In this document: one piece after another, positions 23,395 through 30,127 of the stretch
Position numbering within the stretch: position 1 is the first letter of the stretch
Layout of the letters: each line of letters begins with the position of its first letter
Source of the DNA: a virus
DNA length: 37,134 nucleotides
IMG/VR virus record: IMGVR_UViG_3300044527_000383
Coordinates: 1 to 37,134 of that record
Strand: one strand, 5' to 3'
Translations under genes and position numbers: made by a program
The notes under the pieces: generated by a model
Told to the model about the DNA's origin: nothing
The model's input: only the letters and a program-made list of their open reading frames with translations
The model's database searches: none

Positions 23395-24639
23395 ATGGGC
23401 AAGTTTCTGGACACTTTCCTCGAATTTAAGAACGAGGCAGACGCGACCCGCAAGGGCGCGTTGCTGGCCGTCATCATCATCACGTTTGGCCTCGCCTCGC
23501 TGAGTGTCACTGGCGTCGTCGCAACTGCCCACTGGTCGTGGCTTTCTGCGCTGCCAATCATCGCGCTGGTTTTCGCGGTCCTCGGCGCTGAACTGCTCGC
23601 GACCGTGGCGTTCATCAGGATGCTCACGGCATCCACGATGTGGCGCAAAGTGGCGGGCTCTTTCATCTTTCTCGGCTTGGCCGCGATCGGCGTACACAAT
23701 GCGGAGAACGGGGCGAAGGTCGTCTGGCCGGAACGGTTCGCTGTCTCATCCAGCAGGCTTGCAGCAGAGGCTGAGCTTGCCGGCGAGGAAGCGGCAACAC
23801 TGGCGACGGCGCAGGAAGCAGCCATCGGCGGGACCGGCGCAGAGCTTGAGCGTGTCAGGACGCAGATTGCAGAGCTTCGCACCGAACAGCAGATCATGGC
23901 GAGCATGTCCCCAGAGGGCATCTCCAAGGCTCAATCGCTGTTGCTCGCTCAGGGCCTTTATTTCGGCTCCGTCGATGGCATCAGGCAAGACAAGACCGAA
24001 TCCGGGATGCGTGCGCGGGGCGAAGCTATCCAAGGCGAACTCGCGACACTCAGGGCGCGTGAGGATGGCCTCATGGCGGGGCAGGCAAGCCCCGTACAGC
24101 AAGCCAACACTGACAAGCGGCTCCTACAGATTGAGAACGCTGATAAGGCTACTGCGGCGTGGTGGGCGTGGCTGTGGCTGATCATTATGCTGTGCGTTCT
24201 GGAAAGCGCTCGCTCGCTGTCCTTGTGGGCGCTCATCACCGACATCAGCTCAACGGATGCCAAGCGCGACCGGGAGTGGACCGACGAGCTTGCAGCACTG
24301 CGGCACCAGCAGGAGCGGGCGCGGATCATCGCGGAGACGAACGCTGCGGTTGCAGCCTACTCAGCCCCGCCTGAGCCTGTAGCTGCCCCGCCTGTAGCGG
24401 TTGAGCCTCCCCCGGCCATCGAACTAGCCCCAGAGCCAGAACCCGCACCAGTGGTCACGCCAGAGCCTGAGCCGATCGTTCTGGTCGAGCCGGTTGAGAT
24501 GACGGAGCAGGAGCGCCGCTCACGTCTGGGCGGGCTTGCGGCTCAACATCAGCGCCGGGCCGACAAGACCGAGCGCCTGCTTGTCATCGGGCCGACTTCG
24601 ACAATTGACACCCTCGCAATGGGAGTGGCCGCAGAATGA
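23395..24639 (+). CDS. Multi-span membrane protein with peptidoglycan-binding-like motif
   Basis: 414 residues. Spans at ~21-43, 49-75 and 84-101 are followed by a charged coiled-coil domain (~115-255), a fourth span (WWAWLWLIIMLCVLESARSL) and a long Pro/Glu/Ala/Val-rich tail. Between spans three and four QSLLLAQGLYFGSVDGIRQD resembles the PG-binding repeat (LxxLGYxxGxxDGxxG), which would place that domain in the periplasm. Its stop overlaps the ATG of the Hsp70-like gene (ATGA), so the two are co-translated. Not a recognised family; perhaps an envelope sensor for lysis. Confidence 0.6.
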   Translation: MGKFLDTFLEFKNEADATRKGALLAVIIITFGLASLSVTGVVATAHWSWLSALPIIALVFAVLGAELLATVAFIRMLTASTMWRKVAGSFIFLGLAAIGVHNAENGAKVVWPERFAVSSSRLAAEAELAGEEAATLATAQEAAIGGTGAELERVRTQIAELRTEQQIMASMSPEGISKAQSLLLAQGLYFGSVDGIRQDKTESGMRARGEAIQGELATLRAREDGLMAGQASPVQQANTDKRLLQIENADKATAAWWAWLWLIIMLCVLESARSLSLWALITDISSTDAKRDREWTDELAALRHQQERARIIAETNAAVAAYSAPPEPVAAPPVAVEPPPAIELAPEPEPAPVVTPEPEPIVLVEPVEMTEQERRSRLGGLAAQHQRRADKTERLLVIGPTSTIDTLAMGVAAE

Positions 24640-26159
24640 AACTTTCTAGAGTCGTGGGCCTAGACTTGGGTTCGAGCAACAGCAGCATCGCCTGGTACAA
24701 TGGGCGCGTGCCGGAAGTCATCTCCGTTGATGGCTCGCCGCTCATGCCTTCGGTCGTCACCATCGTCCCTGCCGATGCCGTAGGGCCGGGCGAAAGCCAG
24801 ATATTCGTCGGCCTTGATGGCATTGAATCGGGCAAGCGTTTCCCCGATTTCTGCTTCAGGCTGGCAAAGCGGAAGCTGGGTGAAATGTGGCACCCGGACG
24901 AAGATCAGGGCTACCAGACGGTAGGCGCTCCCGATGGCGCGCTGCACTATCAAGGACCGGACGGACACACGTACAGCCCCGTTGAAATCTGCTCGATGCT
25001 CATTGCCAAGCTGCTCGATGCGGCGACGGCAAAGTTCAAGGGCGAGAAGCCGGATGCGGCGGTGATCTGCGTCCCGGCCACGTTCTCTCCAAGCCAGCGC
25101 AAGGCGGTTGAGGAAGCAGGCCGGATGGCGGGCCTTGCCTATGTCGAGCTGATGGACGAGCCGACCGCGGCAGCGCTCGCATATGGCTACGATTTCAAAA
25201 AAGTTCGTCGCATTGCCGTCCTCGATGTGGGCGGCGGCACCACGGATGTGTCGATCATCCAGACAGGCTCTGGCCTCGTCACGGTTCTCGGCACGGGCGG
25301 CTCCAGCATTACGGGCGGGAGCGATGTGGACGCCATCCTTGGCAGGTACATTGTCCACAAGTGGGCGACCGATCATGAGGGTACTGACCTCGCCGTCGAT
25401 GACACGGCGATGTCGCTGGTTCTTCAGGAAGCAGAGGACGTGAAGAAGCGCCTCTCGCGCAAGGTCAAGTCGGAGTTCCGCATCAAGGATTTCGACCGAA
25501 GCCCAGGCGGGACGGACCTCCACATGGACTACATTGTCGATCGTCCGTTGCTGGAACATCTCTCGCAAGACCTCCTCAAGCGGATGCGCGCTGCGTGCCT
25601 CGTCGCCATCGCAGAGGCTACACGGAAAGACGCCAACTTCTCGTCAAAGCGGGATCTAAACGACGTGGTCCTCGTCGGCGGTGGATCGAGAATGCCGGCT
25701 GTTCAGGCGATGGCGAAAGACGTGTTCGGGCAGGAAGCCAAGACCGACATCGATTGCGAAGTGGCGGTTGCGCTTGGCGCTGCGATCCGCGCTGCTGTGC
25801 TTGAGGGCCGGAAGTCTGACCTGACCATCTCGGACATCACCTCATGGTCGATCGCGGTGGAAGTCTACGACAAAGTGGAGGGCGTGGCGTCTGTCGTCAT
25901 TCCCCGCGGAACGCCTTATCCGAGCGAGCGCGTTCTGCCGTTCATCCTCACGAACCGCGAGCCCGGCCAGAGCGTGATGCCTGTTCGCATCGTTGCCGGC
26001 GACCATGACCGCGCTGCGTCCTGCGAGCTGCTTCACAGCATCGACGTGCCGTTGGAGCCGGGTGATCCGCGCAGCGCTCGCGTGCCGTTCACGGTCGGCC
26101 TCAACAGCCGGGGCGAGGCTTATGGAATGTGCGGCGACATTGAGTGGGGCTCAACGTGA
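24636..26159 (+). CDS. Hsp70/DnaK-like chaperone ATPase
   Basis: 507 residues. All nucleotide-binding motifs are present: phosphate-1 GLDLGSSNSS (8-17), the catalytic Lys in LAKRKLGE (K78), connect-1 DEPTAAALAYG (174-184, with the Glu matching DnaK E171), phosphate-2 LDVGGGTTDVS (D197, T202), adenosine motif LVGGGSRMP (346-354) and connect-2 VAVALGAAI. A linker DLTISD (395-400) leads to a domain aligning with the DnaK substrate-binding beta sandwich (from ITSWSIAVEVYDK). The alpha-helical lid is missing (DnaK has ~638 residues). ATGA/GTGA overlaps tie it to a membrane protein before and an endolysin after. It is likely an active ATPase; the target is unknown. Confidence 0.9.
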   Translation: MKLSRVVGLDLGSSNSSIAWYNGRVPEVISVDGSPLMPSVVTIVPADAVGPGESQIFVGLDGIESGKRFPDFCFRLAKRKLGEMWHPDEDQGYQTVGAPDGALHYQGPDGHTYSPVEICSMLIAKLLDAATAKFKGEKPDAAVICVPATFSPSQRKAVEEAGRMAGLAYVELMDEPTAAALAYGYDFKKVRRIAVLDVGGGTTDVSIIQTGSGLVTVLGTGGSSITGGSDVDAILGRYIVHKWATDHEGTDLAVDDTAMSLVLQEAEDVKKRLSRKVKSEFRIKDFDRSPGGTDLHMDYIVDRPLLEHLSQDLLKRMRAACLVAIAEATRKDANFSSKRDLNDVVLVGGGSRMPAVQAMAKDVFGQEAKTDIDCEVAVALGAAIRAAVLEGRKSDLTISDITSWSIAVEVYDKVEGVASVVIPRGTPYPSERVLPFILTNREPGQSVMPVRIVAGDHDRAASCELLHSIDVPLEPGDPRSARVPFTVGLNSRGEAYGMCGDIEWGST

Positions 26160-27376
26160 ACGATCATCACAGGCTGAACGAGTTCGGCCTAGAACTTCTC
26201 ACCGAGTACGAGCGGGGGCCGCAGGACGGTAGCGTTCCGTTGACGCCGGGCGGCGCGGCAATGGAGCCGTACATCTGCCCTGGCGATATGTTGACCATTG
26301 GCTATGGTTGCACGAAGTTTTTCGGCGGCATGGAGGTTCTGCCAACCGACAGGCTCAGCGACGAGGCAAGCGCGCGGGCGCTTCTGGCGGATCAGCTCAT
26401 TGAGTATGAAGCCGCGGTCAAGCGTCTGGTGACGGTCCCGCTCAACTCAAACCAGTTCTCGGCGCTCGTCTGTTTCGCCTTTAACTGCGGTATCAGCGCC
26501 CTCGCTGGATCAACACTGCTGAAGCATGTGAACGCCAACCGCTTCGATAACGCTGCCGACCAGTTTGGAGCGTGGCTCTACTCAACAAGCGGCAAGCATA
26601 AGCAAGCGCTGCGGGGCCTGCTGAGACGCCGCTACAGTGAATCCTGCTTGTGGATGGGCTATTCATGGACCGTCGCCTGCGCTGACGACGCGATCGGCCT
26701 CGTGCGTGAACGACCACCCGGCAACGTCGGCACAGACCGGGTTCTGAGCAAGACCGCATTCAAGGACGTGCTCGCCGTGGCGCAACGCTACCCGCTCCCC
26801 GATGAACTGCCCGAACTCGTTCTAACAAAAGCTGAGCCTGCGGTCGTGCCGATCGCAAGCAAGGCGGTCCAGCCGGCGCCGCTGCCCGGCCCAGCGTCGG
26901 CTGGCACTGCAATCAAGCCTTCTGTCGGTGGTTCCTCAGAAGCGGTGTCGGTCAAGCCAACGGTCCCAGCTCCCCAGCCAGTACCTTCGGCTCGACCGGC
27001 GCCTGCTTCTGTGCCTGCGGTAATTCCCGCTCCGGCTGGAACGAAGGCCAAGAGCCCGAACACCGTCGCGCCTGCTGAAGTCCCTTACAAGATCGACCCG
27101 CAAGCTGGCCTCAAGCCTCTTGAGGAGAGCGACCGCGCCAAAGGCTATTGGTATCAGCAGGCGGGAATCGGGATGATCCGCCTCGGCTCGCTCGGCGTGT
27201 TCGGCACGACGTTGCAGGGCGGGGCGCAAACACTTCAGGGCGATCCGGTTCTCAGCAACCTTGTCCTCACGGGTGTTGTCGTCGGCGGCATCGCGGTCAC
27301 TGGCTACATCGTCAAGGTCTACGGAGACTGGCGCCGCAAGCGTGGCGAGAAGGCCGCAACGCAAGGTCTCTACTGA
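26156..27376 (+). CDS. GH24 (T4-type) lysozyme endolysin with C-terminal membrane anchor
   Basis: 406 residues from the GTG at 26156, which overlaps the Hsp70 stop (GTGA); an in-frame GTG at 26144 is an alternative. The catalytic block has Glu19 (TEYERG), then ICPGDMLTIGYGCT giving C41-x5-T47, the E-(D/C)-T arrangement of phage lysozymes with Cys in the Asp position and a longer gap than the usual eight residues. FNCGISALAGSTLLKHVN supports the fold. A Pro/Ala/Val linker (~220-320) precedes a C-terminal span (VLTGVVVGGIAVTGYIVKVYG) and a basic end. It cleaves murein; the anchor is unusual. Confidence 0.85.
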   Translation: MNDHHRLNEFGLELLTEYERGPQDGSVPLTPGGAAMEPYICPGDMLTIGYGCTKFFGGMEVLPTDRLSDEASARALLADQLIEYEAAVKRLVTVPLNSNQFSALVCFAFNCGISALAGSTLLKHVNANRFDNAADQFGAWLYSTSGKHKQALRGLLRRRYSESCLWMGYSWTVACADDAIGLVRERPPGNVGTDRVLSKTAFKDVLAVAQRYPLPDELPELVLTKAEPAVVPIASKAVQPAPLPGPASAGTAIKPSVGGSSEAVSVKPTVPAPQPVPSARPAPASVPAVIPAPAGTKAKSPNTVAPAEVPYKIDPQAGLKPLEESDRAKGYWYQQAGIGMIRLGSLGVFGTTLQGGAQTLQGDPVLSNLVLTGVVVGGIAVTGYIVKVYGDWRRKRGEKAATQGLY

Positions 27377-27729
27377 TGCAAGCCATTCTGTTCGGCGTCT
27401 TTGATTTCGTCGCCAAGAACCGTTGGGTCCAGTGGATAATCATCGGCCTTCTGATCGTCGGAACGCTAGGCCTCTACCTCGCATGGCGAGACGGCAGCGT
27501 CCGCAAGCGCGTCAAGCTGGAACAGGAAGTCGAAACGCAGAAAGAGCGTGAACGCGTAATCGCAACAGCACAAGAGGAAGTGGACAATGTTCAAGACGCA
27601 AAGGACGCGGCCCTTGCTGCTCCTGACAGCCTGCCTGAGTTTGTTAGCGCTGACGAGCTGCGCGAGCAAGCCCCAGCCATCGCCAAAGTCATTCTCCGTG
27701 ATCGTTCGGGAGACCAGCGCGGAAGTTAA
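27376..27729 (+). CDS. Inner-membrane spanin (Rz-like)
   Basis: 117 residues starting at the ATG in a TGATG overlap. One N-terminal span (WVQWIIIGLLIVGTLGLYLA) is followed by a periplasmic helical coiled coil (VRKRVKLEQEVETQKERERV) and a flexible end, the layout of i-spanins. The second half overlaps, in another frame, the lipoprotein gene at 27587-27853, as in Rz/Rz1 pairs. Spanins fuse inner and outer membranes at the end of lysis in Gram-negative hosts. Confidence 0.85.
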   Translation: MQAILFGVFDFVAKNRWVQWIIIGLLIVGTLGLYLAWRDGSVRKRVKLEQEVETQKERERVIATAQEEVDNVQDAKDAALAAPDSLPEFVSADELREQAPAIAKVILRDRSGDQRGS

Positions 27730-27853
27730 GGACGCCGCCTGCATCGCGCTCAAGCCCGACATGCTGACAAACGAGGAAGAGGCGAACGTTGGCCTGCTCA
27801 ACTACGCCGCCAGAGAAGCCGCTTCGTGGCGCGCGTTCGGCTGTCAGCTTTAA
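27587..27853 (+). CDS. Outer-membrane spanin lipoprotein (Rz1-like)
   Basis: 88 residues. A basic start (MFKTQRTRPLL), a hydrophobic signal segment and a lipobox LTSC place the lipidated cysteine at residue 25; SKPQPSPKS follows. It overlaps the i-spanin gene by 143 bases in a different frame and extends 124 bases beyond it, an overlapping rather than fully nested arrangement. GAGGAAG lies seven bases before the ATG. Together the two make a complete two-component spanin, confirming a Gram-negative host. Confidence 0.85.
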   Translation: MFKTQRTRPLLLLTACLSLLALTSCASKPQPSPKSFSVIVRETSAEVKDAACIALKPDMLTNEEEANVGLLNYAAREAASWRAFGCQL

Positions 27854-27895
27854 GTTTACCCCGCGCTTCGGCGCATTTTCACAGGAGACTACGCC

Positions 27896-28114
27896 GTGGC
27901 TACAACTCAAATTTCTGTACCGGACGTTGATGTCAAGAAGATGTGGCGTCAGCTCAGGGCTGCGCTCTGGACCGTCCTCTGCGCCCTTGCTGCTGGCGTG
28001 TTTCTTGGTGTCATCCAGCCGCCTGAGTTCCTGGTGGGCCTGATGGGCTTCATCTACTTCGTCGCTCTGGTCGTGTTCATCTGGCCCTATTTTGCCAAGC
28101 GCTGGGGCGTGTGA
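27896..28114 (+). CDS. Two-span holin-like protein
   Basis: 72 residues from a GTG start preceded by AGGAGA. An N-terminal charged stretch is followed by two hydrophobic segments (LWTVLCALAAGVFLGVIQ and FLVGLMGFIYFVALVVFIWP) and a short basic end. Size and topology fit a small class II holin. Overlap with the next gene is GTGA. Holin function is inferred from position in the lysis cassette; no family motif is evident. Confidence 0.6.
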   Translation: MATTQISVPDVDVKKMWRQLRAALWTVLCALAAGVFLGVIQPPEFLVGLMGFIYFVALVVFIWPYFAKRWGV

Positions 28115-28344
28115 CGCGAATAACGATACCCCTATCCCCGGCGACGCTTTCGCTCCTCGCGATTGTCGTCGCCGGGGCTGTTGGGGCTGCGGTCTGGCTC
28201 ACCGGGCTTCACATAGATTGCAGCAGCCGGTGGAAGGACAGCGGCCTCCGCGCGCACTACAGGGACGGGACGTGTCTTGTAGAGGCTGGATCGCGCTGGG
28301 TTCCCGAACGGGCGATCCGCATCCACGTCAAACAACAAAACTAG
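28111..28344 (+). CDS. Small single-span membrane protein of the lysis region
   Basis: 77 residues from a GTG in a GTGA overlap. One span (LSLLAIVVAGAVGAAVWLTG) lies near the N-terminus, and the rest (HIDCSSRWKDSGLRAHYRDG...) would be periplasmic, with two cysteines that could form a disulphide. It is the last gene of the rightward late operon before the attachment region. It could be an antiholin or lysis accessory; no direct evidence. Confidence 0.55.
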   Translation: MTRITIPLSPATLSLLAIVVAGAVGAAVWLTGLHIDCSSRWKDSGLRAHYRDGTCLVEAGSRWVPERAIRIHVKQQN

Positions 28345-28353
28345 CGACAACTG

Positions 28354-28370
28354 CACATTAGCCCCCACAA
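28354..28370. repeat. Putative integrase arm-type site, copy 1
   Basis: CACATTAGCCCCCACAA matches CGCAATAGCCCCCGCAA at 28528-28544 in 14 of 17 positions, same orientation. The two lie on opposite sides of the tRNA-derived core, as P and P' arm sites of tyrosine integrases do. Confidence 0.5.
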
Positions 28371-28384
28371 TCCAGTGGCTCGGG

Positions 28385-28412
28385 CTGCGTAAGCTATTGT
28401 TCTGCAACGCAG
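28385..28412. repeat. Inverted repeat beside the attachment core
   Basis: CTGCGT (28385-28390) and ACGCAG (28407-28412) form a six-base inverted repeat with a 16-base gap, on the non-tRNA side of the core. It may bind an integration accessory protein or be chance. It also mimics the long variable arm of a tRNA-Leu, but no T-arm or 3' acceptor strand follows. Confidence 0.35.
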
Positions 28413-28416
28413 ACTG

Positions 28417-28461
28417 ACCGGAACCTAAAACCAGTGCGTCTACCAATTCCGCCACACCCGC
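28417..28461 (-). other. Attachment-site core: 5' half of a tRNA-Leu (UAG) gene
   Basis: Read on the minus strand from 28461, the sequence starts GCGGGTGTGGCGGAATTGG and continues through TAGACGCAC and the anticodon arm CTGGT-TTTAGGT-TCCGG, giving a 5' acceptor strand, D-arm and UAG anticodon. After the anticodon stem the resemblance stops; there is no T-arm and no matching CACCCGC. It lies about 100 bases past the end of the integrase gene. I read it as attP, with crossover in or near the anticodon loop. Phage genes continue on both sides, so it is not a prophage-host junction. Confidence 0.7.
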
Positions 28462-28481
28462 ATGGTGTTTTCCCGTTCTGA

Positions 28482-28520
28482 GGGGGAATATTGGGGGAAC
28501 ATGGGGATTAGCAGGGAATG
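28482..28520. repeat. Helically phased G-run repeats next to attP
   Basis: Four imperfect direct repeats of GGGGGAAT type start near 28482, 28493, 28503 and 28514. The A after each G-run lies at 28487, 28498, 28507 and 28517, about ten bases apart. They lie between the integrase gene end and the attachment core, where excisionase or accessory factors bind in other phages. Confidence 0.45.
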
Positions 28521-28527
28521 CGGTCCA

Positions 28528-28544
28528 CGCAATAGCCCCCGCAA
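28528..28544. repeat. Putative integrase arm-type site, copy 2
   Basis: CGCAATAGCCCCCGCAA, the partner of the copy at 28354-28370 (14/17 identical, same orientation). It is 67 bases from the tRNA 5' end and 19 bases from the integrase stop. Confidence 0.5.
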
Positions 28545-28562
28545 AAGGTTCAGCGCCTGTTC

Positions 28563-29639
28563 TCATGACGCCTTGTCCTGCTTGGCCGGAGCGGGCTCAG
28601 ATCCGAACAGACCATCCCGCACGTCCTGCTCCGAGGCGTGGGCATAGCGTGCGGTCGTGGCGATGTTCTCGTGACCCAGCAGACGCTTTGCGCCGGCCAA
28701 GCTACCCGTTCGCCTGACGTACTGCGTGGCCGCATGGTGGCGCAGGTCGTGGGCCGGGCGGGCGTCATGGATGCCAAGGGCGTCCAGCGTGTCGGCCATG
28801 TAGTGCTGGAAGCTGCTGGGCGAGAGTTCGTGGATTGAGCCGTCGCGGTCTTCCCAGAACCAGACATAGCGCAGGCGGGCTTTGGTGGCCCGTCCAGAGC
28901 GCGCGGCTAGGTCGCGCGCCCATGCCTCATTGATCGGGATGGTATGCCAGTCCCCGCCCTTGCGCTTGCGCAGGGAGATGCGGCGCCCGTCCACGTCAAG
29001 GCAGTTCAGCGGGAACCATGCTTCGCGCAGGCGAACCCCGAACGTCGAGATGAAATCGAACACGGCCAGATGGTGCGGGACGCTCGCCAGCCTAGCCCGG
29101 ATGGCTGTCATCTCTGCTGCGGTGAACTCGCGAACCCGGCCCTTTGGCTCTGGCAAGCGCAGCGCGGACCAATCTATCTCTGGCATCCCCTGAACCTTCA
29201 TCACGCGCCTGGCGTAGTTCAGGATCGGGCGCAGGGTGTCGATAATGTCCCGGTTCGCGGTTGATGGCGTCGTCAGCCTGCCATTGTGCGTGACCTCGCC
29301 CCTACGCTTAGACATGGCCTTTTCAACGTCTGGCGTGTCGATCGATCGGGCGGGCAATGAGAAGTCCAGGCAGCGCCGCAGGATTTCCAGCCGGATGGCG
29401 ACTGTGCCGGCTGATCGCAGGTGTTGACCCCTTGCGGTCCACCACGCGACCGAGGCGTCCGTCAGAGTGACGGTTCCTTTTGTTTCACCCAAGGTAAGCT
29501 GGTCACGGCGCCGCTCGTATTCGCGTCGTTCAACGATCCGCGCTTTGGGCTTTTCCGTCTGCCGCGTGGTCCCGCGATAACGTTCTCCAGCGATTTCAAA
29601 TTCGTAGTGCCAGATACGGCCTCGGCGGGTGAGTGACAC
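28563..29639 (-). CDS. int: Tyrosine-recombinase integrase
   Basis: 358 residues from the GTG at 29639. The N-terminal part (RGRIWHYEFEIAGERYRGTT) is the arm-binding/AP2-like fold usual in phage integrases, followed by a core-binding helical domain (~60-165). Catalytic residues are visible: R203 (STFGVRLREAW), K near 225-227, H297-x-x-R300 (HDLRHHAAT), H323 (LLGHENIATT) and nucleophile Y332 (TARYAH). All required positions are present, so the enzyme should be active. Its 5' end overlaps the excisionase-like gene by 178 bases, and the attachment core lies just past its 3' end. Confidence 0.9.
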   Translation of the reverse strand: MSLTRRGRIWHYEFEIAGERYRGTTRQTEKPKARIVERREYERRRDQLTLGETKGTVTLTDASVAWWTARGQHLRSAGTVAIRLEILRRCLDFSLPARSIDTPDVEKAMSKRRGEVTHNGRLTTPSTANRDIIDTLRPILNYARRVMKVQGMPEIDWSALRLPEPKGRVREFTAAEMTAIRARLASVPHHLAVFDFISTFGVRLREAWFPLNCLDVDGRRISLRKRKGGDWHTIPINEAWARDLAARSGRATKARLRYVWFWEDRDGSIHELSPSSFQHYMADTLDALGIHDARPAHDLRHHAATQYVRRTGSLAGAKRLLGHENIATTARYAHASEQDVRDGLFGSEPAPAKQDKAS

Positions 29640-29809
29640 GGCAGTCCTCGCACATATGCTTCAACGTCTTCCGGACGGAACCTCACGCTGCGCTCGCCCA
29701 TGATAACACGGCGCAGCTTGCCCGATTTCACGAGCTTCCGCACGGTTTTGCGATCCTTGACCTTAAGGATCTGTGCAACCTGTTCAGTGGTGAGCAGGTC
29801 CAGGCTCAC
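29462..29809 (-). CDS. Excisionase-like helix-turn-helix protein
   Basis: 115 residues from a GTG in a GTGA overlap. The first ~57 residues form a MerR/AlpA-type winged HTH (LTTEQVAQILKVKDRKTVRKLVKSGKL..., ending FRPEDVEAYVR), the excisionase fold that bends DNA and directs integrase. The C-terminal half, basic and low in structure, overlaps the integrase gene in another frame. Overlapping xis-int genes are known in lambda. This arrangement makes excisionase and integrase amounts interdependent. Confidence 0.75.
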   Translation of the reverse strand: MSLDLLTTEQVAQILKVKDRKTVRKLVKSGKLRRVIMGERSVRFRPEDVEAYVRGLPCHSPAEAVSGTTNLKSLENVIAGPRGRRKSPKRGSLNDANTSGAVTSLPWVKQKEPSL

Positions 29810-30108
29810 TTCTCCCCGCTCCCCGCTAGTGCTGCGCGGGCGAGATTGATGCAGCTTCCGAATGCCTTCTCGTTGGCGTACAGCAGGTCAATGTCGTCTT
29901 CCGTCCGAAAGCGCGGATGGATTGCGTTGGCGATCAACTGAAGGGCCTCCCGCAGCCTCGCATTCTCCCGCTCCAGCTCGTCGATCTTTTCGGCGGCTTC
30001 GGCGCAAAGCGGGTCTGGAACGTAGCAAAAAACTTCCGGGTTCAGCGGATGCTCAAGAGCGACCGTGGGCTTGCGCAGCCTCTCCACAATCTCACTCGTC
30101 GTGCTCAT
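29806..30108 (-). CDS. Small coiled-coil early protein
   Basis: 100 residues from the ATG at 30108 (MSTTSEIVERLRKPTVALEH), chosen for AGGAG eight bases upstream. After a short N-terminal region, AEKIDELERENARLREALQL gives a leucine zipper-like helix typical of small phage early proteins. The stop overlaps the GTG of the excisionase-like gene, so it is part of the leftward early operon. Specific role unknown. Confidence 0.55.
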   Translation of the reverse strand: MSTTSEIVERLRKPTVALEHPLNPEVFCYVPDPLCAEAAEKIDELERENARLREALQLIANAIHPRFRTEDDIDLLYANEKAFGSCINLARAALAGSGEK

Positions 30109-30127
30109 GGGCGCGGCTCCTGTGCTG

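Noticed and set aside
23211-23927. 238-residue minus-strand frame
   Set aside because: Antisense to two membrane proteins with clear spans and ribosome sites; Ser/Ala-rich shadow frame.
28345-28461. A complete phage tRNA-Leu gene
   Set aside because: Only the 5' acceptor strand, D-arm and anticodon arm match. There is no T-arm and no 3' strand to pair with GCGGGTG, so it is a fragment.
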